A stretch of 38,475 bases of DNA from Gammaproteobacteria bacterium (GTDB taxonomy: Bacteria; Pseudomonadota; Gammaproteobacteria; UBA9214). The DNA is taken from positions 1 to 38,475 of the forward strand of contig JAOTTU010000002.1 in NCBI GenBank assembly GCA_029864225.1. The letters run 5' to 3'. Below are positions 1 through 7,311 of this stretch, one piece after another. Position numbers and translations under genes: made by a program. Under the pieces are notes generated by a model, which worked only from the letters and a program-made list of their open reading frames with translations, was not told where the DNA came from and did no database searches. Every line of letters begins with the position of its first letter. Positions within the stretch are counted from its first letter, which is position 1.

Positions 1-1
1 C

Positions 2-883
2 CTGCGCTATCTCCGGCTGCATGATGAAATCCCCGCCACCACCGACACGCTGTTCGTGGTGGACCGTGCCGGCCAGTACAAGGGCCTGCTGCCCCTGACT
101 ACACTGCTGACCAATGACCCCGAATTACTGGTCGCCGCGGTCATGAACACCGAGGTCCAGCCGATCCCTGCCAGCATGCCGGATGACGAGGTCGCCCGGC
201 TGTTCGAGAACCATGACCTGCTGTCTGCACCGGTGGTCGACGAGGCCGGCAAACTGCTGGGCCGTATCACCATCGACGACGTGGTGGACGTCATCCGTGA
301 GGACGCCGACCACTCCCTGCTGAGCATGGCCGGCCTCGATGAAGAGGACGACACCTTTGCGCCAATCGTGATCAGCGCCCGACGCCGTGCCCTGTGGCTG
401 GGTATCAACCTGTTCACCGCCTTTCTCGCCTCCTGGGTCATTGGCCTGTTCCAGGCGACCCTGGAGCAGGTCGTCGCACTGGCCGTCCTCATGCCCATCG
501 TCGCCAGTATGGGCGGAATTGCGGGCAGCCAGACACTGATCATCGTGATCCGCGGACTGGCACTGGGCAAGGTGGGGAAGGCCAACGCACGCTGGCTGAT
601 GTACAAGGAACTGGCCGTTACGGGATTGAACGGACTCGGCTGGTCACTGGTGGTCGCCGTGATCGTGACCCTCTGGTTCCAGGACATGGCCATCGGCATC
701 ATCATCGCCGCAGCGCTGATCGTCAACCTCGTGTGCGCCGCCATCTCCGGCCTGTCCATTCCCTTTATCCTCAAGCACATGAATATCGATCCGGCTCACG
801 CCGGCAGCGTCCTGCTAACGACCGTCACTGACGTGATCGGCTTCATGGTCTTCCTGGGGCTGGGAACGATTTTCCTGCTCTGA
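2..883 (+). CDS. mgtE: Magnesium transporter MgtE, 3' part (5' end outside window)
   Basis: The reading frame is open from the first bases, so about 293 C-terminal residues are visible of a family usually near 450. The visible part starts inside the first CBS domain. The second CBS domain ends in the family motif GRITIDDVVDVIRED, followed by the connecting plug helix and about five membrane segments. The segment MPIVASMGGIAGSQTLIIVI and the final DPAHAGSVLLTTVTDVIGF, with the conserved pore aspartate, are characteristic of MgtE. In this family the cytosolic CBS domains sense Mg2+ and gate an inner-membrane Mg2+ channel. No terminator is evident after the stop, and the next genes run on the opposite strand. 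The identification is firm; the missing N-terminal domain is due only to the window edge. Confidence 0.95.
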   Translation: MRYLRLHDEIPATTDTLFVVDRAGQYKGLLPLTTLLTNDPELLVAAVMNTEVQPIPASMPDDEVARLFENHDLLSAPVVDEAGKLLGRITIDDVVDVIREDADHSLLSMAGLDEEDDTFAPIVISARRRALWLGINLFTAFLASWVIGLFQATLEQVVALAVLMPIVASMGGIAGSQTLIIVIRGLALGKVGKANARWLMYKELAVTGLNGLGWSLVVAVIVTLWFQDMAIGIIIAAALIVNLVCAAISGLSIPFILKHMNIDPAHAGSVLLTTVTDVIGFMVFLGLGTIFLL

Positions 884-971
884 ATGGTAACAAGGTGGCA
901 TTGTCGCCTTTACGTCCGGGCCAGCATGTGTCTGGAATTGCCAACCGGGCCTAGACTGCACTGCAGCCCCC

Positions 972-1316
972 TCATAGCCCTGACTGGTTCCAGTTATTGA
1001 ATGCCAACAGCCAGCTGGAAATGTCGGGATACTCATTGCCGCGTGCCTGCAAATGGCTACCCAGTTCGATCATGAGTTCGCGGAATTCCCGTATTTCCGC
1101 CTGCCATGACTGCTCGTCCAAGCCCGGGTTATCCGCCAGGGCCTGATTGGCGATGGAGCCGGCTCCGCCCCACATACGGTTTGAGTTCAGTTCCCGGTAA
1201 AACCGGACTTCATCCCTTCCGCCGAGGTCGATCACTGACCCTATCCAGGCAGCGCTGTCTCCGGGGTGGTTTTCCAGGATCTCATGGAGACGCTGCAGGG
1301 TGGCCTGAACAGCCAT
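972..1316 (-). CDS. Conserved-looking hypothetical protein, 114 aa
   Basis: I do not recognise this family. The protein is soluble, with no signal peptide or membrane segment. It is acidic and mostly helical, with a central segment RFYRELNSNRMWGGAGSIAN that looks conserved because of its unusual W-G-G-A-G cluster, and it ends with WLLAFNNWNQ. The ATG at 1316 lies 36 bases beyond the stop of the upstream cysteine-rich gene on the same strand, so the two could be co-transcribed. The ribosome binding site is weak. Codon use is like that of the surrounding genes, which argues for a real gene. No function can be given from sequence. Confidence 0.65.
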   Translation of the reverse strand: MAVQATLQRLHEILENHPGDSAAWIGSVIDLGGRDEVRFYRELNSNRMWGGAGSIANQALADNPGLDEQSWQAEIREFRELMIELGSHLQARGNEYPDISSWLLAFNNWNQSGL

Positions 1317-1352
1317 CGCGCCAGGTTTAGTGAATACGCTGCAATGCTGGTA

Positions 1353-1634
1353 TTACTGAAGCGCCAGTTCCGCGGCGATCATTTTTTTCAGCTGGCTCCT
1401 GCAGGTGGTCACCTTGCAGTGCTCGCTGTGCCGGCAGCTGAGTTGCAGGTCACGGACCTGGTCATCCGCAATATCCAGCATGCAGACCAGCGCAATCTCT
1501 TCCCTTTCACGCTGCGACCGCGCCTGCTCGAGCAAGGTGACGGTCTGGCAACCCTCGATAAAGCGCTTGCGGGCGAAAAACGCGATCTGGTCGAAATCGT
1601 AATTCCCCAGGCACCCGGGGTTATAGCAGGCCAT
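1353..1634 (-). CDS. Small cysteine-rich hypothetical protein, 93 aa
   Basis: I do not recognise the family. From the chosen start the protein has seven cysteines (C3, C8, C29, C51, C67, C73, C78), with two histidines (H69, H72) among the last three. It begins MACYNPGCLGNYDFDQ. The spacing suggests metal or Fe-S binding, but that is inference. I chose ATG 1634 because AGAGG sits 9 bases upstream. The earlier in-frame ATG at 1697 has no ribosome binding site and falls on a plausible -10 (TATGTT, 1693-1698). A perfect FNR-type box at 1721-1734 is centred about 41.5 bases upstream of the start site implied by that -10, as expected for FNR/ANR activation. The 972-1316 gene follows 36 bases downstream. 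Confidence 0.65.
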   Translation of the reverse strand: MACYNPGCLGNYDFDQIAFFARKRFIEGCQTVTLLEQARSQREREEIALVCMLDIADDQVRDLQLSCRHSEHCKVTTCRSQLKKMIAAELALQ

Positions 1635-1720
1635 GACGTCGTACCTCTTCTTGCTTCCTGGTAGCCACCAACCTGGCTGGCTGCCATTCATAAACATAGC
1701 CCGTTTCGTTTCCTGGTGCT

Positions 1721-1734
1721 TTGATGTGGATCAA
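1721..1734. promoter_or_regulatory. Perfect FNR/ANR-type binding site
   Basis: TTGATGTGGATCAA matches the consensus TTGAT-N4-ATCAA exactly. It is symmetric and lies between two divergent genes. For the minus-strand cysteine-rich gene, a -10-like TATGTT is placed as in a class II (-41.5) activated promoter. For the plus-strand tas gene, the sequence at the corresponding distance (GGATAC) is a poorer -10. Control of the minus-strand gene is therefore favoured. Oxygen-dependent regulation is inferred from the motif alone. Confidence 0.65.
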
Positions 1735-1796
1735 GTATGTGGCCTGCATGGGATTTGGATACACTGGCAGCAGACAACCACCGGAACTCGCAGCAT

Positions 1797-2840
1797 ATGC
1801 AATATCGCAAACTTGGAAACACCGGAATCGATGTCAGCGTCATCTGCCTTGGCACCATGACCTGGGGTGAACAGAACACGCAGGTCGAGGCCTTCGCACA
1901 AATGGACTATGCACTGGCACACGGCGTGAACTTCTTTGATACGGCGGAACTTTACCCGATTCCGCCGCGAGCGGAGACCTATGGCCGCACCGAAGAGATC
2001 ATCGGCAACTGGCTGCACAAGACCGGGAATCGCAGCAGGATCTCCCTCGCCAGCAAGGTCGCCGGTCCCGGTCCAGGCTGGATCGACCATATCCGCAATG
2101 GCCGGACGCGCTACAACCGGGAGCAACTGCAGGAGGCACTCGACGGGAGTCTAAGACGCCTGCAGACCGACTGCATCGACCTCTACCAGCTGCACTGGCC
2201 GGAACGCGACACGAATTTCTTTGGCCAGCTGGGCTTCACGCCCGGGGAGCCGGACGAGTTCACGCCCGTAGTCGAAACCCTGGAGGCATTGAACGATTTT
2301 GTGCAGGCCGGCAAGATACGCCATATCGGTCTGTCGAATGAAACCCCGTGGGGCATCATGCGTTTCATCCAGATCGCCGAACAACTGGGCCTGCCACGCG
2401 TGGTTACGGTACAGAACCCCTACAGCTTGCTAAACCGGTCCTATGAAGTCGGCGCCGCAGAGGTCTCCTGGCGCGAGCACTGCGGCCTGCTGGCCTATTC
2501 TCCGCTGGGTTTCGGCGTGCTGTCCGGCAAATATTTAAACGGCGCCCGCCCCGCCGGGGCACGCCTGACCCGGTTCCCGGACTACATGCGCTACAGCAGC
2601 CCGACCGCCGAACGGGCCACGTCGCAATACGTCGCCCTGGCACGCCGGCATGACCTGGAACCCTCACAGATGGCGCTGGCATTCGTCAACAGCCGGAGGG
2701 TTCTAACCAGCACCATCATCGGCGCGACCTCCCTGGAGCAGCTGCGCAGCAACATCGGCAGCATCGAAGTGGAATTATCAAACGAGGTGCTAGAAGGGAT
2801 AGAGGCTATTCACTCCGAGCAACCCAACCCCAGCCCCTGA
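1797..2840 (+). CDS. tas: Tas-type NADP(H)-dependent aldo/keto reductase
   Basis: This is a 347-residue TIM-barrel aldo/keto reductase. It matches E. coli Tas nearly end to end: the N-terminus MQYRKLGNTGIDVS, then CLGTMTWGEQNT, FFDTAELYPIPPR, LYQLHWPERDTNFFGQLG, HIGLSNETPWGIMR, VQNPYSLLNRSYEVG and SPLGFGVLSGKYLNGARPAG. The catalytic tetrad residues of the superfamily are visible: Asp and Tyr in DTAELYP, Lys in LASKVAG and His in LHWPE. The start at 1797 is chosen because it matches the family N-terminus and has GGAA about 10 bases upstream; an upstream in-frame ATG at 1737 would add unrelated residues. Physiological substrates of Tas are not well defined; in E. coli it was found as a suppressor of tyrosine auxotrophy. 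An FNR-type box lies 63 bases upstream but probably serves the divergent gene. Confidence 0.93.
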   Translation: MQYRKLGNTGIDVSVICLGTMTWGEQNTQVEAFAQMDYALAHGVNFFDTAELYPIPPRAETYGRTEEIIGNWLHKTGNRSRISLASKVAGPGPGWIDHIRNGRTRYNREQLQEALDGSLRRLQTDCIDLYQLHWPERDTNFFGQLGFTPGEPDEFTPVVETLEALNDFVQAGKIRHIGLSNETPWGIMRFIQIAEQLGLPRVVTVQNPYSLLNRSYEVGAAEVSWREHCGLLAYSPLGFGVLSGKYLNGARPAGARLTRFPDYMRYSSPTAERATSQYVALARRHDLEPSQMALAFVNSRRVLTSTIIGATSLEQLRSNIGSIEVELSNEVLEGIEAIHSEQPNPSP

Positions 2841-3049
2841 ATTACAGATCCAGGAAACACCTGCTGCCGGTTAAGGTCATCATAGTATGGAAAGTGCTGC
2901 AAAGACGCACGTTGAGGTTTCCTGCGCGGTACCTGCGGTATACCCGTGGCTTAACATGAAAAACACATCAGCACTGCTTTACATGTCTTGTTGCATACGC
3001 ATGTGCAATGTTATTCCCCCTGCGCCCTCCCCTACTTACAATTTAGCAT

Positions 3050-4408
3050 TCAGGCGCCCGCGACTGTCATCTGTTCGATCAGCACCGAGCCGCTGCGGAT
3101 ATTGCCGCGCAGGTCCACGTCATTACCTACCTCAACGATCCCCATGAACATGTCTCTGAGGTTACCGGCCACGGTGATTTCATCCACGGGGTACTGGATC
3201 TTGCCGTTCTCGACCCACAAGCCGGCCACGCCACGCGAGTAGTCCCCGGTCAGTATATTCACCCCGAAGCCGATCAGCTCGGTGACCAGCAGGCCGGTAT
3301 CCATTGCACGCAGCAACTCCGACAGGTCCTTGTCACCCGGATCGATGCTGAGGTTGTGTACACCGCCGGCATTGGCAGTGGTCTCCATCCCCAGCCGGCG
3401 CGCGGAATAGCTGTCCAGAACATAGCCCTGCAGTACGCCATCCCGCACCAGGTCACGCGCCTGAGTGGCGACCCCTTCGGTATCGTAAGGGGCGCTGCCC
3501 AGCGCCTTCTTCAGCAGCGGCTGCTCGTGGATATGTATAAAGCCCGGGAACACCTGTTTCCCCAGGTGGTCAACCAGGAAGGATGCCTTGCGGTAGAGAC
3601 TGCCGCCATTGATGGCGCTGATAAAGTTTCCGAACAGGCCGCGTGCCACGTCAGCGGCGAAAATGACAGGGGCCTGGCGCGTGGTCAGTCGCCGGGAACC
3701 CAGTCGCCTGATGGTGCGTTCACCGGCCATGCGCCCGACCTCCTCGGGAGCTACAAGATCGTGGTGATCGCGTGCGGCCATATACCAGTGATCGCGCTGC
3801 ATTTCGTCACCCTGCCTGCCCACCACGGAACAACTCAGGCTGTGACGGCTGGTGCGGTAGCCACCCGAGAAGCCATGGCTGTTGGCCGACACCCGCATGC
3901 TGGTATAGCTGGAGAGCGTCCCACCTTCGGAATTCACGATGCGTTCATCCACGGCACGCGCCGCGGCCTCGCAGTCACGCGCCAGCTCGATGGCCTGGTC
4001 AACGTCGAGTTGCCAGGGATGATACAGGTCCAGGTCGGGTATCACGGATGCCATCCGCTCGGCATCCGCCAGGCCGGCGCAGGGATCCGCGCTGGTATAA
4101 CGGGCGATATCGCAGGCCGCCTCCACGGTGGCGCGGATGCCGGCGGGCTCGAAATCGGCGGTGCTTGCCGAACCCTTGCGGTGGTCGAAATAAACCGTCA
4201 GGCCCAGTCCCCGGTCACGGTTGTATTCCAGGGTCTCCGTTTCACCCAGGCGTACGGTCACCGACAGGCCCGCATCGATGCTGGCACCCGCCTCCACGCC
4301 GTCGGCGCCCAGCTTCTGTGCCTGGGCAATAATACCGTGCACCAGCTCCTCCAGCTGCGACTGCTGTTGAAATTCCGCTTCGTTTGCTGCGCTTTGGCTT
4401 TCTGACAT
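3050..4408 (-). CDS. pmbA: Metalloprotease subunit TldE (PmbA)
   Basis: TldE is the non-catalytic partner that forms a heterodimeric zinc protease with TldD, which is also in this window (5845-7290). The complex degrades unfolded or modified small peptides and is known from microcin B17 maturation and CcdA turnover. Family segments are clear: GLGLTVYFDHRKGSASTADF, DIARYTSADPCAGLAD, NSHGFSGGYRTSRHSLS, GLFGNFISAINGGSLYRK, VTELIGFGVNILTGDYSRG and WVENGKIQYPVDEITVAGNL. It lacks the HExxxH motif, as expected for TldE. ATG 4408 (452 aa) is preferred: GGGA lies at good spacing, and the upstream in-frame ATGs (4414, 4462) are worse placed. The gene is divergent from darP, an arrangement shared by many gammaproteobacteria. 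Confidence 0.96.
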   Translation of the reverse strand: MSESQSAANEAEFQQQSQLEELVHGIIAQAQKLGADGVEAGASIDAGLSVTVRLGETETLEYNRDRGLGLTVYFDHRKGSASTADFEPAGIRATVEAACDIARYTSADPCAGLADAERMASVIPDLDLYHPWQLDVDQAIELARDCEAAARAVDERIVNSEGGTLSSYTSMRVSANSHGFSGGYRTSRHSLSCSVVGRQGDEMQRDHWYMAARDHHDLVAPEEVGRMAGERTIRRLGSRRLTTRQAPVIFAADVARGLFGNFISAINGGSLYRKASFLVDHLGKQVFPGFIHIHEQPLLKKALGSAPYDTEGVATQARDLVRDGVLQGYVLDSYSARRLGMETTANAGGVHNLSIDPGDKDLSELLRAMDTGLLVTELIGFGVNILTGDYSRGVAGLWVENGKIQYPVDEITVAGNLRDMFMGIVEVGNDVDLRGNIRSGSVLIEQMTVAGA

Positions 4409-4514
4409 GATCATTTCCCGGGAAGTGGCGAGGATTCTACCGGTCATACCCTGACCGGACAAATCCCGCCGAAACCGCTATCCTTCATTATGAGTCGACA
4501 CGCTATACCACTTC

Positions 4515-5021
4515 ATGCACGACGCTGAATACGAAAAAGAAGCACTCATCAGCAAGTCCCAGCGCAAGCGCGACATGACCGCGTTGCAGCGGCTTGGCGA
4601 GGAGCTGCTTGATTTCGATGCCACCACACTGAGCCAGCTGGAACTGCCGGAAGACCTGCTGGATGCTATCAAGACCGCAAAGAAGATCCATGCACACAGT
4701 GCGCGCAAGCGCCAGCTGCAGTACATCGGAAAACTGATGCGCGCCATCGATCCCGGGCCGGTCCGTGCGGCGGTCGAGGCCCGACGTCACCAGCAAGCCA
4801 CCAACGACCAGGAATTTCACCTCCTCGAGGAACTGCGCGAGGCGCTCATCAGCGAGGGGGATTCCGCCCTGGCAACGGTGCTCGAGCATTTCCCGACAGC
4901 CGACCGCCAGCATATCCGCAAGCTGGCCCGCCAGGCGCGCAAGGAACGGGAGCTGAACCAGCCCGCCCGGGCCGCACGCCGGCTGTTCCGCGACCTGCGG
5001 GAATTGCAGGAAAACTCCTGA
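4515..5021 (+). CDS. darP: Ribosome maturation protein DarP (YjgA, DUF615)
   Basis: A 168-residue, highly charged helical protein matching YjgA. It contains SKSQRKRDMTALQRLGEELL near the N-terminus, then ARKRQLQYIGKLMR and, near the C-terminus, RQHIRKLARQARKERELNQP. E. coli DarP associates with late pre-50S particles and promotes folding of the 23S peptidyl-transferase region. The gene is head-to-head with pmbA, with about 106 bases between starts, as in E. coli. No obvious Shine-Dalgarno precedes ATG 4515, but the start agrees with the family N-terminus. The intrinsic terminator at 5052-5079 has its T-run on the minus strand, so it serves the converging gene rather than darP. Confidence 0.93.
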   Translation: MHDAEYEKEALISKSQRKRDMTALQRLGEELLDFDATTLSQLELPEDLLDAIKTAKKIHAHSARKRQLQYIGKLMRAIDPGPVRAAVEARRHQQATNDQEFHLLEELREALISEGDSALATVLEHFPTADRQHIRKLARQARKERELNQPARAARRLFRDLRELQENS

Positions 5022-5051
5022 TCAACCAGTCCGGTTCCCTGCGCGAACCAT

Positions 5052-5079
5052 AAAAAAAACGGCGGCCCCCTGGCCGCCG
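5052..5079 (-). terminator. Rho-independent terminator of the 5131-5358 gene
   Basis: An 8-bp GC stem (5060-5067 with 5072-5079, CGGCGGCC against GGCCGCCG) with a 4-base loop. On the minus strand it is followed by eight T (5059-5052). It lies about 50 bases past the stop of the minus-strand HMA-like gene. Confidence 0.9.
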
Positions 5080-5130
5080 CTGTGTTCTACATGACAGAAA
5101 TCAGCAGTTATTCTTGGATACCGGTATCAC

Positions 5131-5358
5131 TCATCCGATACGCTCTGCACACAGGTTCTGACCACTCATCTGGGCGAGGATGTCGAACGACGAGATCCGC
5201 ACCGGATCATATGAGACCAGCATCAGATGCGGCCGTTTCTCGTTGAAATGCACCTCATTCACGCCCTGCAAACGGGTGATCGCAGCCTCGACATCGTGCC
5301 GGCGGTTCTCTTCCAATGTGTCATCAACATGCATTACCAAATCACTGCAATGTGTCAT
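5131..5358 (-). CDS. Small HMA-fold-like protein lacking the CxxC metal site
   Basis: A 75-residue protein whose pattern fits the beta-alpha-beta-beta-alpha-beta fold of heavy-metal-associated (HMA) domains: a first strand SDLVMHV, a helix RHDVEAAITRLQGV, a strand VNEVHFN, a strand HLMLVSYD and a second helix ISSFDILAQMSGQ. The canonical GMxCxxC loop is replaced by DDTLEEN. The only cysteines are near the N-terminus (C4) and near the end (NLC), so ordinary Cu/Zn chaperone chemistry is unlikely. It has an excellent ribosome binding site (GGAGG, 7 bases before ATG 5358) and its own intrinsic terminator, so it is probably an independently expressed single-gene unit. Function is unknown; a regulatory or protein-binding ferredoxin-like role is possible. 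Confidence 0.8.
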   Translation of the reverse strand: MTHCSDLVMHVDDTLEENRRHDVEAAITRLQGVNEVHFNEKRPHLMLVSYDPVRISSFDILAQMSGQNLCAERIG

Positions 5359-5512
5359 GGTATCTCCTCCATTGGGTTGGATTAATGCACTACCTCATTG
5401 CACGGGTCTTCTGTCACCCCCGGATTGCCCCCGGGCTAAACATCCTCCGTGAGGCACCACCGTAGACTAAACGAGACATATAAGTCAATGTATAATAAGG
5501 TTATTTGTTTAT

Positions 5513-5528
5513 ACACAACATATTGTGT
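5513..5528. promoter_or_regulatory. Dyad in AT-rich promoter region (possible operator)
   Basis: ACACAA-CATA-TTGTGT is a perfect 6-bp inverted repeat with a 4-base spacer, in the AT-rich stretch 5460-5565 upstream of the HMA-like gene. On the minus strand TTGTGT is followed, 17 bases later, by TTATAC, a fair -35/-10 pair, so the dyad could overlap the -35 element. The rest of the 5359-5844 gap has no gene I can support; open frames there show no family resemblance or ribosome binding site. Confidence 0.4.
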
Positions 5529-5683
5529 CATAAATTTGAATTATCCCTGCCAAAACACTATATATGGAAGTAGGCGCCCGAAAATTCACATGAGAAATTT
5601 GAGGGATTTAAAAGGAATCGCCGATTTTCAGCTGACTACTGATCAATCAACTGCATCGCCAGGCAGGCCCGCGACACCGTACC

Positions 5684-5707
5684 TTCCGGGTCGAACCGGA
5701 CCCGGAA
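5684..5707. other. Stable 9-bp hairpin downstream of tldD
   Basis: TTCCGGGTC and GACCCGGAA form a perfect 9-bp stem around a 6-base loop, about 140 bases beyond the tldD stop. No T-run follows on either strand, so it is not a standard intrinsic terminator. It could be an mRNA 3'-end stabiliser or part of a Rho-dependent end. Confidence 0.4.
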
Positions 5708-5844
5708 TGCCGGGAACACACTCAGCTGTCCCATGCCGGGGAACACCCGAAAGGGGCAAAGCAACCGGGACTGCCCCCTTTGGTAGTTGGTATGGTTAAG
5801 GTTCAGCGATGCGCGGGCGCTGTTCCTGCCGGCATGCACCGAGT

Positions 5845-7290
5845 TCAGGCGCCGGTTCCGCCAACGGTCAGTTCATCGATCAGCAGGGTGGGTTGTCCGA
5901 CACCGACGGGGACGCTCTGCCCTTCCTTGCCGCAGGTGCCGACACCGGAATCCAGTTCGAGATCGTTGCCGACCATAGAGACCTGTTTCAGCACATCCGG
6001 CCCGTTGCCGATCAGAGTCGCCCCCTTGACCGGGCGGGTGATCTTGCCGTCTTCAATCAGGTAGGCCTCGCTGGCGGTGAAGACAAACTTGCCCGAGGTG
6101 ATGTCCACCTGGCCGCCGCCGAAATTGACCGCATACAGGCCCCTGTCGACAGACTGGATAATCTCTCCGGGATCGTGTTCTCCGGCCAGCATGTAGGTGT
6201 TGGTCATGCGCGGCATTGGCAGGTGCGCGTAGGATTCACGCCGGCCATTACCGGTCGGGGCCACGCCCATCAGACCGGCGTTGAGGCGGTCCTGCATGTA
6301 GCCCTTGAGGATGCCGTTCTCGATGAGCACGGTGTTTTCTGTCTTGATGCCTTCGTCGTCGACGTTCAGGGAACCGCGCCGGCCCTGCAGGGTCCCGTCA
6401 TCCACCACCGTGCACAGGGGCGAGGCCACCCGCTCCCCGATGCGCCCGGAAAAGGCCGACGTCCCCTTGCGGTTGAAGTCCCCCTCCAGCCCATGGCCGA
6501 TCGCCTCGTGCAGCAGGATCCCGGGCCATCCCGGGCCCAGCACCACCGGCATGCTGCCCGCCGGGGCGTTGACCGCCTCCAGGTTAACGAGGGCCTGGCG
6601 CACCGCCTCGCGCGCATAGCCCAGGGCGCGATCCTGTTCCAGGAAGAAGGCGTATTCGGTCCGCCCGCCGCCGCCGGCACTGCCCTGCTCGCGGCGGCCG
6701 TCCTGCTCGACGATCACGCTGACATTGAAGCGGATCAGGGGACGCACATCGGCCGACAGGGTACCGTCACTGACGGCCACCATCATGACCTCGTGCACGC
6801 CCGCGAGACTGACCACGACCTCGCTGACACGCGGGTCCTGGCGACGTGCCTCCACATCCACGTTCCTGAGCAGCTGGACCTTGGCGTCGGCCGACATCCG
6901 TTCCAGCGGGTCGAGAGGCGGGTAGAGGATGTGCTCATCACCCCGATGCCAGGCCTGCAGGCTGCCTTCAGTGCCACGTTTGGCGATGGCGCGGGCCGCC
7001 TGCGACGCCTGCAGCAGGGCCGGCATCATGATCTCGTCGGAATAGGCAAACCCGGTCTTGTCACCGCTGATCGCCCGGACGCCGGCACCCTGTTCGATGT
7101 TGTGGATACCTTCCTTGACGATGCCGTCTTCCAGCACCCAGGACTCGTAGCGCGTCGACTGGAAATACAGGTCGCCGCTGTCCACCGCGTGTCCGAGCAA
7201 CTGGCCGAACAGCCGGTCGAGATCGTTTTCATCAATACCCGCGGGGGCCAGCAGGCGCTGGCGTGCGATATCAAGATTGGAGGTACTCAT
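5845..7290 (-). CDS. tldD: Metalloprotease TldD
   Basis: This is the catalytic subunit of the TldD/TldE zinc protease, and its 481 residues equal the E. coli length. The metal motif HEAIGHGLEGDFNRKG (HExxxH) lies a little past the middle. Other family blocks are SWVLEDGIVKEG, GVRAISGDKTGFAYSD, NGRRESYAHLPMPRMTNTYM, NFGGGQVDITSGKFVF and the C-terminal GKEGQSVPVGVGQPTLLIDELTVGG. It is the last gene of the maf-rng-yhdP-nit-tldD run, starting 21 bases after the nitrilase-family gene. Its partner pmbA lies nearby at 3050-4408 in a separate unit. The Shine-Dalgarno is weak, so translation may be coupled to the upstream gene. Confidence 0.97.
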   Translation of the reverse strand: MSTSNLDIARQRLLAPAGIDENDLDRLFGQLLGHAVDSGDLYFQSTRYESWVLEDGIVKEGIHNIEQGAGVRAISGDKTGFAYSDEIMMPALLQASQAARAIAKRGTEGSLQAWHRGDEHILYPPLDPLERMSADAKVQLLRNVDVEARRQDPRVSEVVVSLAGVHEVMMVAVSDGTLSADVRPLIRFNVSVIVEQDGRREQGSAGGGGRTEYAFFLEQDRALGYAREAVRQALVNLEAVNAPAGSMPVVLGPGWPGILLHEAIGHGLEGDFNRKGTSAFSGRIGERVASPLCTVVDDGTLQGRRGSLNVDDEGIKTENTVLIENGILKGYMQDRLNAGLMGVAPTGNGRRESYAHLPMPRMTNTYMLAGEHDPGEIIQSVDRGLYAVNFGGGQVDITSGKFVFTASEAYLIEDGKITRPVKGATLIGNGPDVLKQVSMVGNDLELDSGVGTCGKEGQSVPVGVGQPTLLIDELTVGGTGA

Positions 7291-7311
7291 AATACGATCA
7301 AACTAGCTGGC

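Noticed and set aside
2895..2920. Another GC-phased repeat copy (GCAAAGACGCACG)
   Set aside because: Only a short stretch matches, with no second unit or inverted partner; chance similarity is likely.
5680..5720. Possible tRNA, because of GGGTCGAACC
   Set aside because: The sequence is part of a 9-bp hairpin and no acceptor, D or anticodon arms can be drawn around it.
5449..5799. 116-codon plus-strand frame in the AT-rich gap
   Set aside because: No ribosome binding site or family resemblance; composition shifts sharply within it, crossing an AT-rich promoter region and a GC hairpin.
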